IMG/VR virus record: IMGVR_UViG_3300044623_002022
Coordinates: 1-23,627 of that record
Source: a virus
Length of the DNA: 23,627 nucleotides
Direction: 5' to 3' (one strand)
A program made the translations under genes and the position numbers. The notes under the pieces were generated by a model. The model was not told the origin of the DNA and did not search any database. It saw nothing but the letters and a program-made list of their open reading frames with translations. Shown here piece by piece: positions 7,858 to 16,621 of this stretch (positions are counted from its first letter, which is position 1; each line of letters opens with the position of its first letter).

Positions 7858-8672
7858 TAGTTTCTCCAAAATTCTTGACCAGAATATTTATTTATTACAT
7901 ATTCAGATAATAGTTCTTGTTTATTTATATTTCGACGGGATATAGAAGATCTTACATCATGTTGTCCTATAAGTCCATAGACATTATCATCTTCTTTAAT
8001 GTTGTTTGCTATATTTGAATAATCATGGGTAAATCTTTCAATGCCGTAAAAATCGTAAATCTTATTAATTTCCTCTTCTGGATTTACTATTAAATCATCG
8101 TATTCTACAAAATGGAAATACTTTCTATTATCTGGATGCATTGCAAATGCTATACCGTATAAGCAGTTATCAATAATACCTTTTGGCCTCATTAAACTAT
8201 CACACCTAATATCATCTGCTGGACGGTAAAAATTAAATTCCTGTCTTGTCTGTATTTCAGAATCAATAAAATTATTTTTATTTGGATTTTTCTTAACTAG
8301 ACTTATAAATGATGCAAGGATATCTGTTATTCCTCTTACTGGTAGTATTATTTTTGGTTCATATCCAAGATTTCTTTGCAATACCCCGAAATGTTCAGGC
8401 ATTGACCATTCTCTTGATTTATCAATAATGATAGGTTTATTTGTATCAGAGTAGTATCCTTCTAATACCCCCATAATTGTATTTGGCATTACTACAGGTT
8501 TGGGATATGCAGAGTACTGTTCTGATGCCAAAATACTACGTTCTAAATTAAATATCATTCCACACATAGGTGAATTTGCTGATGAATAAATATCAGGATT
8601 TTGATTTAATATAGATGATATTAGAGTACTACCAGATCTTGGAAGACCTGCCATAAAATAAAAATTTTTCAT
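7857..8672 (-). CDS. PAPS-dependent sulfotransferase
   Basis: Expected to move a sulfuryl group from 3'-phosphoadenosine 5'-phosphosulfate to a glycan or other acceptor. The 271-residue protein starts with the 5'-phosphosulfate-binding loop GLPRSGSTL (9-17). It carries the 3'-phosphate-binding signature with Arg113 and Ser121 in PVRGITDILASF, spaced by eight as in the family, followed by a C-terminal segment with VEYDDLIVNPEEEI that matches the usual region ahead of the last helix. It heads the lower glycan cassette, with its own TGCTATAAT box and a GGGGG ribosome binding site 4 nt before the ATG, and couples by TAATG to the GT-A gene. No PAPS synthesis gene is in view, so donor supply would come from the host or elsewhere in the genome. 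Confidence 0.88.
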   Translation of the reverse strand: MKNFYFMAGLPRSGSTLISSILNQNPDIYSSANSPMCGMIFNLERSILASEQYSAYPKPVVMPNTIMGVLEGYYSDTNKPIIIDKSREWSMPEHFGVLQRNLGYEPKIILPVRGITDILASFISLVKKNPNKNNFIDSEIQTRQEFNFYRPADDIRCDSLMRPKGIIDNCLYGIAFAMHPDNRKYFHFVEYDDLIVNPEEEINKIYDFYGIERFTHDYSNIANNIKEDDNVYGLIGQHDVRSSISRRNINKQELLSEYVINKYSGQEFWRN

Positions 8673-8690
8673 ATTACCCCCGTAATATCT

Positions 8691-8699
8691 ATTATAGCA
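8691..8699 (-). promoter_or_regulatory. Extended -10 promoter (TGCTATAAT) for the sulfotransferase-GT cassette
   Basis: The box is 18 nt before the sulfotransferase ATG. Predicted transcription starts near 8684, leaving a leader of about 12 nt that includes GGGGG. It sits in the 47-bp gap after the giant adhesin gene and could uncouple the glycan cassette from tail-gene transcription. Confidence 0.6.
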
Positions 8700-8719
8700 G
8701 AGAGATATTTTTTTTCAAA

Positions 8720-11700
8720 TTATGCAAGTTCAATATCAGTTAAATTATAATTAGATATTGGTAATGTCAATGCTTGAGTAGTCCATGTAGCACCATCAGT
8801 TGATACATATATGCCTAGGTTTTCATTTACTGTTGAGGTATTTATGTCTCCTGATCCTGAAATTGCTGTCCATAGGTTGTTGCCATAGTTTACTGAGAAT
8901 ATATCATTTACAAAGTTTAAGGTTTTGGTAGTCCAGGTTACTCCATCGGTTGAAGTTCTTAGGGCTCCAAAATTGCCACCTGCTACCCAAATACTGTTTC
9001 CGTAGGCTATTGATCGTATAGTTACACTTTCAAAGTTAGAGGTTTGGGTAGTCCAGGTAGTGCCGTCTGTTGAGGTACGGAGTGTGCCTGAAATTCCACC
9101 TGCTATCCATAGGTTATTTCCGTAGGCTACTGATATTATACGTGTAGTTCCAAAGTTAGAGGTGCGTGTAGTCCAAGTTATGGCATCGGTTGAGGTGCGC
9201 AATTGGCCTGTATCCCCACCTGCTATCCAAAGGCTGTTGCCGTAGGCTGCTGACCATATAGTGGTATTTCCAAAGTTAGAGGTTTGGGTAGTCCAGGTAG
9301 TGCCGTCTGTTGAGGTACGGAGTTGTCCTATATAGCCAGTTGCTACCCAAAGGCTGTTGCCGTAGGCTACTCTTTGTATTTGTGTATTTCCAAAGTTAGA
9401 GGTGCGTGTGGTCCAGGTTGTTCCATCCGTTGAGGTACGTAACTGGCCTGTATTTGCACCTGCTACCCAAAGACTGTTACCGTAGGCTACTGAGTTTATC
9501 TGTGTATTACCAAAGTTGGAGGTGCGTGTGGTCCAGGTTGTTCCGTCTGTTGAGGTACGGACTTGTCCTGAACCACCACCTGCTACCCACAGATTATTGC
9601 CATAGGCTACTGATGTTATAAAAGTATTGCCAAAGTTGGAGGTTTGTGTTACCCATCTATTTGGTGTTTTTCCATCTACATATATTGAATAAGTGTTATT
9701 ATAAGAATTTACTTTTTCTACCCAACCCAAAACTCCTGTTCTAGTTGAGGCATATGTAGAATTTGATGTATTAAATGTATAAAATATTCCTTGATCTGAT
9801 GCTAATATATCTGTGTTTATTGATGTAATAATTGGTGATATTGATGGGGTGTAGGAAATTCGTAGTTGTCCTGCCTCACCACCTATTGCCCATAGGTTAT
9901 TTCCGTAGGCTACTGAGTTTATAACGGTACTTCCAAAGTTAGAGGTTTGGGTAGTCCAGGTTATGGCATCTATTGAGGTACGTAACTGGCCTGCATCTCC
10001 AACTATTACCCAAAGGTTGTTAGCGTAGGCTACTGAGTTTATAGTTGTAGCACCAAAGTTAGAGGTGCGGGTGGTCCAGGTTATTGCATCAGTTGAGGTG
10101 CGGAGATTGCCTGCCTCACCACCTGCTACCCAGAGGTTGTTGCCGTAGATTATTCTGTTTATAAGTGAAGCACCAAAGTTTGAGGTTTGGGTGGTCCACG
10201 TTATAGCGTCTGTTGAGGTGCGGAGTTGTCCTGAATATCCACCTGCTATCCAAAGGCTATTACCATAGATTGCTGTGCGTATACCTGAAGTTCCAAAGTT
10301 TGAGGTTTGGGTAGTCCATGTTATTGTATCTGTTGAGGTGCGGAGTTGGCCTGTCTGTCCAACTGCTACCCAGAGGTTATTTCCGTAGGCTATTTCGTTT
10401 ATAAGTGAAGCACCAAAGTTTGAGGTTCTGGTAGTCCATGTTATTGCATCTGTTGAGGTGCGGAGTTGGCCATTAGCCCCTCCTATTACCCAAAGGTTGT
10501 TGTTATGGGCTAATGCAAATATACTGTCAGCAGCAGAAAAGTTAGAGGTTTGGGTAGTCCATGTTATTGCATCTGTTGAGGTGCGTAGTGTGCTAAAGAT
10601 TCCACTTGCTACCCACAGGTTATTGCCGTAGGCTATGTCTCTTATAGCAAGGTTTCCAGAAATATTTGAAGTTTGAGTAGTCCATTGCAAATTTTGAATG
10701 GTATATGAAATTAAATTATTACTAGTAACAAAATTATTATCTGCTATTAATCCAAATTCTCTATTTCCAAATGCAGATATTGACTTTATATTGTTGAATA
10801 ATGGTGTTACGGTTGAGGTACGGAGTTGACCTGTAATACCACCTGCTACCCAGAGGCTATTACCGTAGGCTATTCGGCGTATAGTTGTATTTCCAAAGTT
10901 AGAGGTTTGGGTATTCCAGGTTGTGCCATCTGTTGAGGTGCGGAGTATGCCTGTGTAGCCACCTGCTATCCAAAGGCTGTTGCCGTAGGCTACTGATTGT
11001 ATACGTGTACTTCCAAGGTTAAGGGTTCTACTAGTCCATGTTATGGTATCTGTTGAGGTGCGGAGTTGTCCATAATGTCCACCTGCTACCCAAAGGTTGT
11101 TGCTATAGGCTATTGAATATATATTTGCCGTAAAATTAGAGGTTCGGGTAGTCCAGGTTATGGCATCTGTTGAGGTACGTATTTGGCTTCCAGCACCGAC
11201 TGCTGTCCATAGATTATTGCCGTGGGCTATTGCAAATATATTTGAGATTCCAAAGTTGGAGGTTTGGGTAGTCCAGGTTGTGCCGTCTGTTGAGGTACGT
11301 AACTGGCCTGTGTAGCCACCTGCTGCCCAGAGACTGTTGCCGTAGGCTATTGAATCTATGCGTGTAGTTCCAAAGTTAGAGGTTCGGGTAGTCCAGGTTA
11401 TGGCATCTGTTGATGTGCGGATTTGTCCTGTAATACCAACTGCTACCCAAAGGCTGTTGCCATAGGCTACTGACTGTATATTTGTAACTCCAAAGTTGGA
11501 GGTGCGGGTGGTCCAGGTTATGGCATCTGTTGAAGATCGGAGTTGCCCACTTTGTCCACCTGCTACCCAGAGGCTGTTGCCGTAGGCTAAATCTTGTATA
11601 TGTGAATTTCCAAAGTTAGAGGTGCGGGTGGTCCAAAAAATTCCTGCCTGATACAAACTTTTATATTGATTATATTGATCTGTATTTCTATCAGAATATA

Positions 11701-13885
11701 AAAGTGATCCATTTATATTTGATATTGCTTTATAGCGTTCTGTTGTTGCTATGCCGCTTGATTTTACGTTGGTATCTACAGAAGCAATAGCATTTAAAAT
11801 ACTAATAGTAGTCCATGATATTCTATCAGTAGACACTCTTGTATTTGTTCCTGTTGAAGATGCTACTGTTGATATATTTGGATTATATAATAAGATTGAG
11901 GTACGGAGTTGGCCTGACTCTCCACCTGCTACCCAAAGGCCGTTTCCATAGGCTACTGATGTTATACTTGAAGTTCCAAAGTTGGAGGTTTGCGTAGTCC
12001 AAGTTATTGCATCTGTTGAGGTGCGGAGTTGGCCTGTATTTCCACCTGCTACCCAAAGACTGTTACCGTAGTCTACTAAGTTTATCTGTGTATTACCAAA
12101 GTTAGAGGTGCGTGTGGTCCAGGTCGTACCATCCGTTGAGGTACGTAACTGGCCTGTATCCCCACCTATTGTCCATAGGTTGTTGCCATAGGATATTGCT
12201 CTTATGGCTGTACTTCCAAAGTTTGAGGTACGGGTAGTCCAGGTTATGGCATCTGTTGAGGTACGAAGTGTTCCTGTATAGCCGCCTGCTATCCAAAGAT
12301 TGTTTCCGTAGTTTAACCTTAGTATATCCGTATTACCAAAGTTTGAAGTTTGGGTAGTCCAGGTGGTGCCGTCTGTTGATGTTCGTAGTTGTCCTCTATT
12401 TCCACCTGCTACCCAGAGGCTGTTTCCATAGGCTATTGAGTGTATAAAAGAGGTTCCAAAGTTAGAGGTACGAGTGGTCCAGGTTGTGCCATCTGTTGAG
12501 GTGCGTAGTGTTCCTGCATTACCACCTGCTATCCAAAGGTTATTGCCGTAGGCTATTGAGTATATACGTGTACTTCCAAAGTTGGAGGTGCGGGTATCCC
12601 AGGTTGTGCCATCTGTTGAAATTCGTATTTGTCCAGTATCTCCACCTGCTATCCATAGGCTGTTGCCGTAGGCTACTGAGCGTATTGTTGTATTTCCAAA
12701 GTTGGAGGTTTGTGTATTCCAACTAGATATTGCATTATTATTTTCAGCAATTTGTACATTATTTATATTACTCGATCCAAATCCAGCATCTATTGTTGTC
12801 CATGATATGGAGTCGGTAGAAAATAAGAGTCTATTATTGTTCCCGCCGACAATATAATTATTTAAAGTAGGATTATATGAAATATCGTTTAAAGAATCAT
12901 CTGCTGAAGTGCGGATTTGTCCTTGATTTCCACCTGCTACCCAGAGGCTGTTGCTATAGGCTACTGAGTATATATCTGAAGTTCCAAAGTTAGAGGTTTG
13001 GGTGGTCCAGGTTATGGTATCTGTTGAGGTGCGCAATTGGCCATATTGCCCACCTGCTACCCAAAGACTGTTGCCGTAGGCTACTGAGAATATACTTGTA
13101 TTACCAAGGTTTGAGGTTCTGGTAGTCCAGGTTGTGCCATCTGTTGAGGTACGGAGTGTGCCTGAATTTCCACCTGCTATCCAAAGGTTATTGCCGTAGG
13201 CTACTGAGCCTATAGATGTACCACCAAAGTTGGAGGTTTGGGTAGTCCAGGTTATGGCATCTGTTGAGGTGCGTAAGGTGCCTGTATTTCCACCTGCTAT
13301 CCAAAGACTGTTGCCGTAGGCTATTGAGCGTATTGCTGAAGTTCCAAAGTTTGAGGTTTGAGTGGTCCAAGTTGTGCCATCTGTTGAGGTGCGCAATTGG
13401 CCATATTGCCCACCTGCTACCCAAAGGCTGTTGCCGTAGGCTACTGAAAATATATTTGTATTACCAAAGTTTGAGGTTTGAGTGGTCCAAGTTGTGCCAT
13501 CTGTTGAGGTGCGCAATTGGCCTGTATAGCCGCCTGCTATCCATAGGCTGTTGCCGTAGGCTACTAATCGTATATCCGTATTTCCAAAGTTGGAGGTACG
13601 AGTGGTCCAGGTTATGGCATCGGTTGAGGTGCGAAGTGTGCCAGATTGCCCACCTGCTACCCAAAGGTTATTTCCATAGGCTACTGCTCTTATCTGTGTG
13701 TTTCCAAAGTTTGAGGTTTGTGTGGTCCAGAATGTGCCATTATTTGACGGTATATTAATATCAAAAGTTGTTAAATCTCCAGTAGATGATCTTAATGTTC
13801 CATCAGTTCCAGTAATAAAAAGTTTTTTTAAAAAGTTGAATGTTGATACAAATACAGCGCTAGCAGTAATTCCTAAGATTGGCAT
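8720..13885 (-). CDS. Giant propeller-repeat adhesin / tail protein (35 x 40-residue units)
   Basis: A 1721-residue protein, probably a virion adhesin or tail fibre. After a short N-terminus (MPILGITASAVFVSTFNFLK) it consists of 35 units of about 40 residues with a framework WTT(Q/R)TSNFG, an Ile near position 14, YGN(N/S)LW(V/I)AGG, G-x-L-R-T-S-T-D. Units occur in five runs of exactly seven (about residues 52-331, 388-666, 750-1028, 1067-1348, 1410-1689), separated by linkers of 57, 84, 39 and 62 residues. The STDGTTW segment resembles the Asp-box of BNR/sialidase-like propellers, so each run could be a seven-bladed beta-propeller. The ATG at 13885 is preferred: it overlaps the upstream stop as TAATG, whereas an in-frame TTG at 13915 would overlap the fibre gene by 31 nt. 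Ligand unknown. Confidence 0.85.
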   Translation of the reverse strand: MPILGITASAVFVSTFNFLKKLFITGTDGTLRSSTGDLTTFDINIPSNNGTFWTTQTSNFGNTQIRAVAYGNNLWVAGGQSGTLRTSTDAITWTTRTSNFGNTDIRLVAYGNSLWIAGGYTGQLRTSTDGTTWTTQTSNFGNTNIFSVAYGNSLWVAGGQYGQLRTSTDGTTWTTQTSNFGTSAIRSIAYGNSLWIAGGNTGTLRTSTDAITWTTQTSNFGGTSIGSVAYGNNLWIAGGNSGTLRTSTDGTTWTTRTSNLGNTSIFSVAYGNSLWVAGGQYGQLRTSTDTITWTTQTSNFGTSDIYSVAYSNSLWVAGGNQGQIRTSADDSLNDISYNPTLNNYIVGGNNNRLLFSTDSISWTTIDAGFGSSNINNVQIAENNNAISSWNTQTSNFGNTTIRSVAYGNSLWIAGGDTGQIRISTDGTTWDTRTSNFGSTRIYSIAYGNNLWIAGGNAGTLRTSTDGTTWTTRTSNFGTSFIHSIAYGNSLWVAGGNRGQLRTSTDGTTWTTQTSNFGNTDILRLNYGNNLWIAGGYTGTLRTSTDAITWTTRTSNFGSTAIRAISYGNNLWTIGGDTGQLRTSTDGTTWTTRTSNFGNTQINLVDYGNSLWVAGGNTGQLRTSTDAITWTTQTSNFGTSSITSVAYGNGLWVAGGESGQLRTSILLYNPNISTVASSTGTNTRVSTDRISWTTISILNAIASVDTNVKSSGIATTERYKAISNINGSLLYSDRNTDQYNQYKSLYQAGIFWTTRTSNFGNSHIQDLAYGNSLWVAGGQSGQLRSSTDAITWTTRTSNFGVTNIQSVAYGNSLWVAVGITGQIRTSTDAITWTTRTSNFGTTRIDSIAYGNSLWAAGGYTGQLRTSTDGTTWTTQTSNFGISNIFAIAHGNNLWTAVGAGSQIRTSTDAITWTTRTSNFTANIYSIAYSNNLWVAGGHYGQLRTSTDTITWTSRTLNLGSTRIQSVAYGNSLWIAGGYTGILRTSTDGTTWNTQTSNFGNTTIRRIAYGNSLWVAGGITGQLRTSTVTPLFNNIKSISAFGNREFGLIADNNFVTSNNLISYTIQNLQWTTQTSNISGNLAIRDIAYGNNLWVASGIFSTLRTSTDAITWTTQTSNFSAADSIFALAHNNNLWVIGGANGQLRTSTDAITWTTRTSNFGASLINEIAYGNNLWVAVGQTGQLRTSTDTITWTTQTSNFGTSGIRTAIYGNSLWIAGGYSGQLRTSTDAITWTTQTSNFGASLINRIIYGNNLWVAGGEAGNLRTSTDAITWTTRTSNFGATTINSVAYANNLWVIVGDAGQLRTSIDAITWTTQTSNFGSTVINSVAYGNNLWAIGGEAGQLRISYTPSISPIITSINTDILASDQGIFYTFNTSNSTYASTRTGVLGWVEKVNSYNNTYSIYVDGKTPNRWVTQTSNFGNTFITSVAYGNNLWVAGGGSGQVRTSTDGTTWTTRTSNFGNTQINSVAYGNSLWVAGANTGQLRTSTDGTTWTTRTSNFGNTQIQRVAYGNSLWVATGYIGQLRTSTDGTTWTTQTSNFGNTTIWSAAYGNSLWIAGGDTGQLRTSTDAITWTTRTSNFGTTRIISVAYGNNLWIAGGISGTLRTSTDGTTWTTQTSNFESVTIRSIAYGNSIWVAGGNFGALRTSTDGVTWTTKTLNFVNDIFSVNYGNNLWTAISGSGDINTSTVNENLGIYVSTDGATWTTQALTLPISNYNLTDIELA
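8819..9658 (-). repeat. Propeller block 5: seven 120-bp units
   Basis: Seven in-frame units, the first opening WVTQTSNFG and the seventh diverged (WTTKTLNFVND). After the seventh, a half-unit (YVSTDGATWTTQ) and a short tail end the protein, as would fit strand exchange closing a propeller. Confidence 0.9.
9842..10687 (-). repeat. Propeller block 4: seven units of about 120 bp
   Basis: Seven units; the first two are 41 residues rather than 40 (SNISGNLAIRD and SNFSAADSIFA). A 62-residue non-repeat linker (9659-9841) separates it from block 5. Confidence 0.9.
10802..11638 (-). repeat. Propeller block 3: seven units of about 120 bp
   Basis: Seven units; the fifth is one residue short (SNFTANIYS). 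A 39-residue linker (10688-10801) follows towards block 4 and looks like half of a worn unit. Confidence 0.9.
11888..12724 (-). repeat. Propeller block 2: seven units of about 120 bp
   Basis: Seven units, starting WNTQTSNFG and ending GQLRTSILL. An 84-residue linker (11639-11887) follows, containing a worn unit fragment (VSTDRISWTTI). Confidence 0.9.
12893..13732 (-). repeat. Propeller block 1: seven 120-bp units
   Basis: Seven units of exactly 40 codons, ending RTSADDS. A 57-residue linker (12725-12892) follows, containing YIVGG and LLFSTDSISWTTI, a diverged copy of the unit framework. Confidence 0.92.
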
Positions 13886-16593
13886 TATGCGCTTAAATCC
13901 CCTACAGCCACCCAAGTATTTGCTGCTCTTTTAACAATTGTGGCGACAGACCATTGTCCTCTTAGTTTTAAACCAGGACTTCCATTTACTGTTGTAGTTG
14001 CTGGAGTTACCGCTGCAATTGTTATTTGTCCTGCTCCAGTTTGTAAAATATTTATTTGTGATCCTATTGCAAAATTTGCAGTAGCATCTGTTGGTATATT
14101 TAGTGTACCCGCAGTTGCTCCATTACTTAACTCAAGCCATTTATCTTTATCTGCTAGAACTACTGTGTATGCATTTGTTGTAAATGTAGGTGTTGAAATA
14201 GTTAAAGTAGAAGAAGCAAACTCAACTGCTTGTGACACCGAATTAAGAGTGCCCCCAACAAGAATTTTGTCATTAGTAGAATCCCAAGCAATTCTGCCAT
14301 CTGTTGTAGAAGATGTAGTAGATAGAGTAAGGAGTGGTGTATCGATTGTTGGACTTGTTAAAGTTTTATTTGTAAGGGTTTCAGATACATCTTTAAGAGC
14401 AGTTCCATTCATAGAGTATGACTTACCAGAAGCAAGATTTATGTGTTCCGATGAAGTCCAAGAATCTGTAGAGTCAACCCAGTTAAAGGTTTTATCGGTT
14501 GTGCCTTTAAGTGTAATACCTCCGCCATCGGCAGTTATGTCTGTTGGAGTTTCTACATCTCCAAGAATAATATTTTTATCTTCAACAACTAGGTTAGTTG
14601 AGTTAATATTTGTAGTTGTACCGTTTACGGTAAAGTTTCCAGATACCGTCAAAGAAGGAACTGTAAATTCTCCAGATGAAGATACATTAGCAAGGATTGT
14701 TCCGCTTGAGTTTTGCCATTCTTGAAGGTTAGCGGTTTGTGATGCTAATCCTTTAACAATAAACCCAACCATACTTGTGTTATATGGTCGCCAAGGTACA
14801 GGGCCATAAGAATCAAATTGTGTGGCAGAAATAGATAGTGAGTAAGGATTGCCATCAACACCTAATGTAATTACGCTACCTGCTGGTCCTCGAAGTGTTG
14901 GAACAATTAATTTGCCGCTAGCATCCATACTTGCCATTACAGTACCGCTACTATTCTGCCACTCTTGCAGATTGGCAGTTTGTGATGCTGCGCCCTTGAT
15001 AATTAAAGGAATATTAGTTGAAGATAATGCATTGGCTGTTATATTGCTAGAACTAAATGAAAAATATGGCCCGTTTGCTGCAGCGTTTTGGACAAAAGAA
15101 ACGTTAATAGTATTATTAACATATAATCTGCCGTCAGCACCAACGCTAGTAAGTACAGAACCACTACTATTCTGCCACTCTTGAAGGCTAGCAGATTGTG
15201 AGGCTGCGCCTTTGACCGCAAACGGAACTACGGAGGCGCTAAGTGTAATTGCAGTAACTGGGCTTCCAGAAGTCATTGAAAGATAAGAACCACCACCGCC
15301 AGCAGGTTGATAAAATGGTGCATAGTTAGCAGCAGTATTAAGTACTCCGCTAGAAGACATATAGGCAACTGCGCTACCAGCACTATCCTGCCATTGTTGA
15401 AGGTTGGCGGTTTGGGAGGTTGCACCACGAACAACTATTGGAGTAATTGCTGCCGTACCTGCAACAAAACTTCCAACGGCAGACAAAGTAAATGTTCCAC
15501 CCGTACCTGCTACATCTGTAAATCCTGAACCAAGAACTGTAAAAGTTGTTGATGTAACTGCTGTTACTGTCCAAGTTCCATTGTAAGTGCCACCACTTAC
15601 TGATGCCACTGTAACTCGCTGACCTGCTTGCACAAGTGATGTGCCACCATAGGTAAAGACTGCAACTGTCGCAGATGTATATGCAGCCGATGTGATTGCC
15701 GTAGTAGTTGAACCATTGATGCTTGTGGTAGTCCCTGCGTATATTTGTCCAGCAGAATTAATTCCTGAAAGAACAGTTCCAGCACTACCCCTCCATTGTT
15801 GTAGGTCTGAAGTTTGAGTTGAAATACCTATTACTTGTAAAGATGGATAACTTCCTGCTGTTGATGTGACAGCAAAATAGGCAGAATTATTTCCTGATTG
15901 AAATACTAGTTGGCTTCCTCCGCCACCTACATATCCCATTGAACCTGAAATACGTAAATTACCACCTGCCTGGATTGATGCCAACGTTGTACCAGCATTA
16001 TTCTGCCATTGTTGAAGGTCGTTTGATTGTGACGTTACGCCTTTCACAACTATTCCAGTAGTAGTATTATTTATAGGAATTACTGATAATTGTGTTCCTG
16101 TTATTAAGGTTCCAAGATTTAGTGCGCCAGTATTTCTTAGGCTTGCCCTTACCGTTCCATCAAAGTTGTGCCATTCTTGCAGGTTAGCGGTTTGAGATTC
16201 GGTGCCCTTTACAATTAAACCAACAGTTTCAGCATTAGCAGTAGTAATCTGTTGCACTCCACCAGTAAATGTATTGGCGGTAGCAAGATAAGGAACACCA
16301 GTAATTGCTGAATTTGCTGGAATTGTGACGGTACCAGTAAAAGTAGGAGAAGCAAGTGGGGCTTTAGCATCTATCTGAGTTTGAATTGCTGAAGTTACAC
16401 CATCTACATAATTTAATTCTGTAGAAGTTGCGGTAAGATCAACGTTCTCGTTAATTTTTGGGGTAGTTAAAGTTTTATTTGTAAGAGTTTGTGTATCCGA
16501 TGTGGTAATAACTTGATTACCATTGACCGTAGCAGAGTTTCCTTCTACTATCAAACCATTCTTGACCCTAAAATCTTTATTTGTTGTAGTCAC
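13885..16593 (-). CDS. Phage tail fibre protein with seven LQEWQ-type repeats
   Basis: A 902-residue tail fibre protein. The N-terminus (KDFRVKNGLIVEG, 6-18) matches that of the next fibre gene and may be a shared attachment tag. TLTNKTLT motifs lie at 36-43 and 739-746. Seven fibre units centred on LQEWQ or LQQWQ at residues 138, 193, 264, 398, 470, 542 and 623 follow. An extra module at about 300-372 (AGQRVTVASVSGGTYNGTWT) interrupts the series. From about 650 comes a segment known from cyanophage fibres (VVEDKNIILGD, TADGGGITLKG, FNWVDSTDSW). The C-terminal 90 residues (VVLADKDKWLELSNG to NTWVAVGDLSA) are a common fibre end module. The start is GTG, with AGGGA about 7 nt upstream. Location in the tail is inferred from the family. 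Confidence 0.88.
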   Translation of the reverse strand: MTTTNKDFRVKNGLIVEGNSATVNGNQVITTSDTQTLTNKTLTTPKINENVDLTATSTELNYVDGVTSAIQTQIDAKAPLASPTFTGTVTIPANSAITGVPYLATANTFTGGVQQITTANAETVGLIVKGTESQTANLQEWHNFDGTVRASLRNTGALNLGTLITGTQLSVIPINNTTTGIVVKGVTSQSNDLQQWQNNAGTTLASIQAGGNLRISGSMGYVGGGGSQLVFQSGNNSAYFAVTSTAGSYPSLQVIGISTQTSDLQQWRGSAGTVLSGINSAGQIYAGTTTSINGSTTTAITSAAYTSATVAVFTYGGTSLVQAGQRVTVASVSGGTYNGTWTVTAVTSTTFTVLGSGFTDVAGTGGTFTLSAVGSFVAGTAAITPIVVRGATSQTANLQQWQDSAGSAVAYMSSSGVLNTAANYAPFYQPAGGGGSYLSMTSGSPVTAITLSASVVPFAVKGAASQSASLQEWQNSSGSVLTSVGADGRLYVNNTINVSFVQNAAANGPYFSFSSSNITANALSSTNIPLIIKGAASQTANLQEWQNSSGTVMASMDASGKLIVPTLRGPAGSVITLGVDGNPYSLSISATQFDSYGPVPWRPYNTSMVGFIVKGLASQTANLQEWQNSSGTILANVSSSGEFTVPSLTVSGNFTVNGTTTNINSTNLVVEDKNIILGDVETPTDITADGGGITLKGTTDKTFNWVDSTDSWTSSEHINLASGKSYSMNGTALKDVSETLTNKTLTSPTIDTPLLTLSTTSSTTDGRIAWDSTNDKILVGGTLNSVSQAVEFASSTLTISTPTFTTNAYTVVLADKDKWLELSNGATAGTLNIPTDATANFAIGSQINILQTGAGQITIAAVTPATTTVNGSPGLKLRGQWSVATIVKRAANTWVAVGDLSA
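14662..16218 (-). repeat. Seven degenerate LQEWQ fibre repeats
   Basis: Units share (V/I)KG, SQTxxLQ(E/Q)WQ, (S/A)GTVLAS and a closing Gly. Spacing between the LQ-W cores is 55, 71, 134, 72, 72 and 81 residues; the long gap holds the inserted module. Such units usually trimerise into a fibre shaft. Confidence 0.8.
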
Positions 16594-16621
16594 TGAAGTT
16601 CCCTATCCCCTCAGATACATA

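Noticed and set aside
8816-13732. 120-bp periodic repeats as a CRISPR array or satellite
   Set aside because: The period is in frame, keeps a protein framework, and has no short identical repeats with unique spacers; it is coding.
8720-13885. Diversity-generating retroelement acting on the adhesin
   Set aside because: No reverse transcriptase or template repeat is in view, and substitutions are not confined to adenines.
13886-13915. TTG start extending the giant adhesin by ten residues
   Set aside because: It would overlap the fibre gene by 31 nt; the ATG at 13885 forms the TAATG junction used elsewhere in the window.
13940-14725. 261-codon plus-strand open frame
   Set aside because: Antisense to the fibre gene; low-complexity shadow with no ribosome binding site and no recognisable product.
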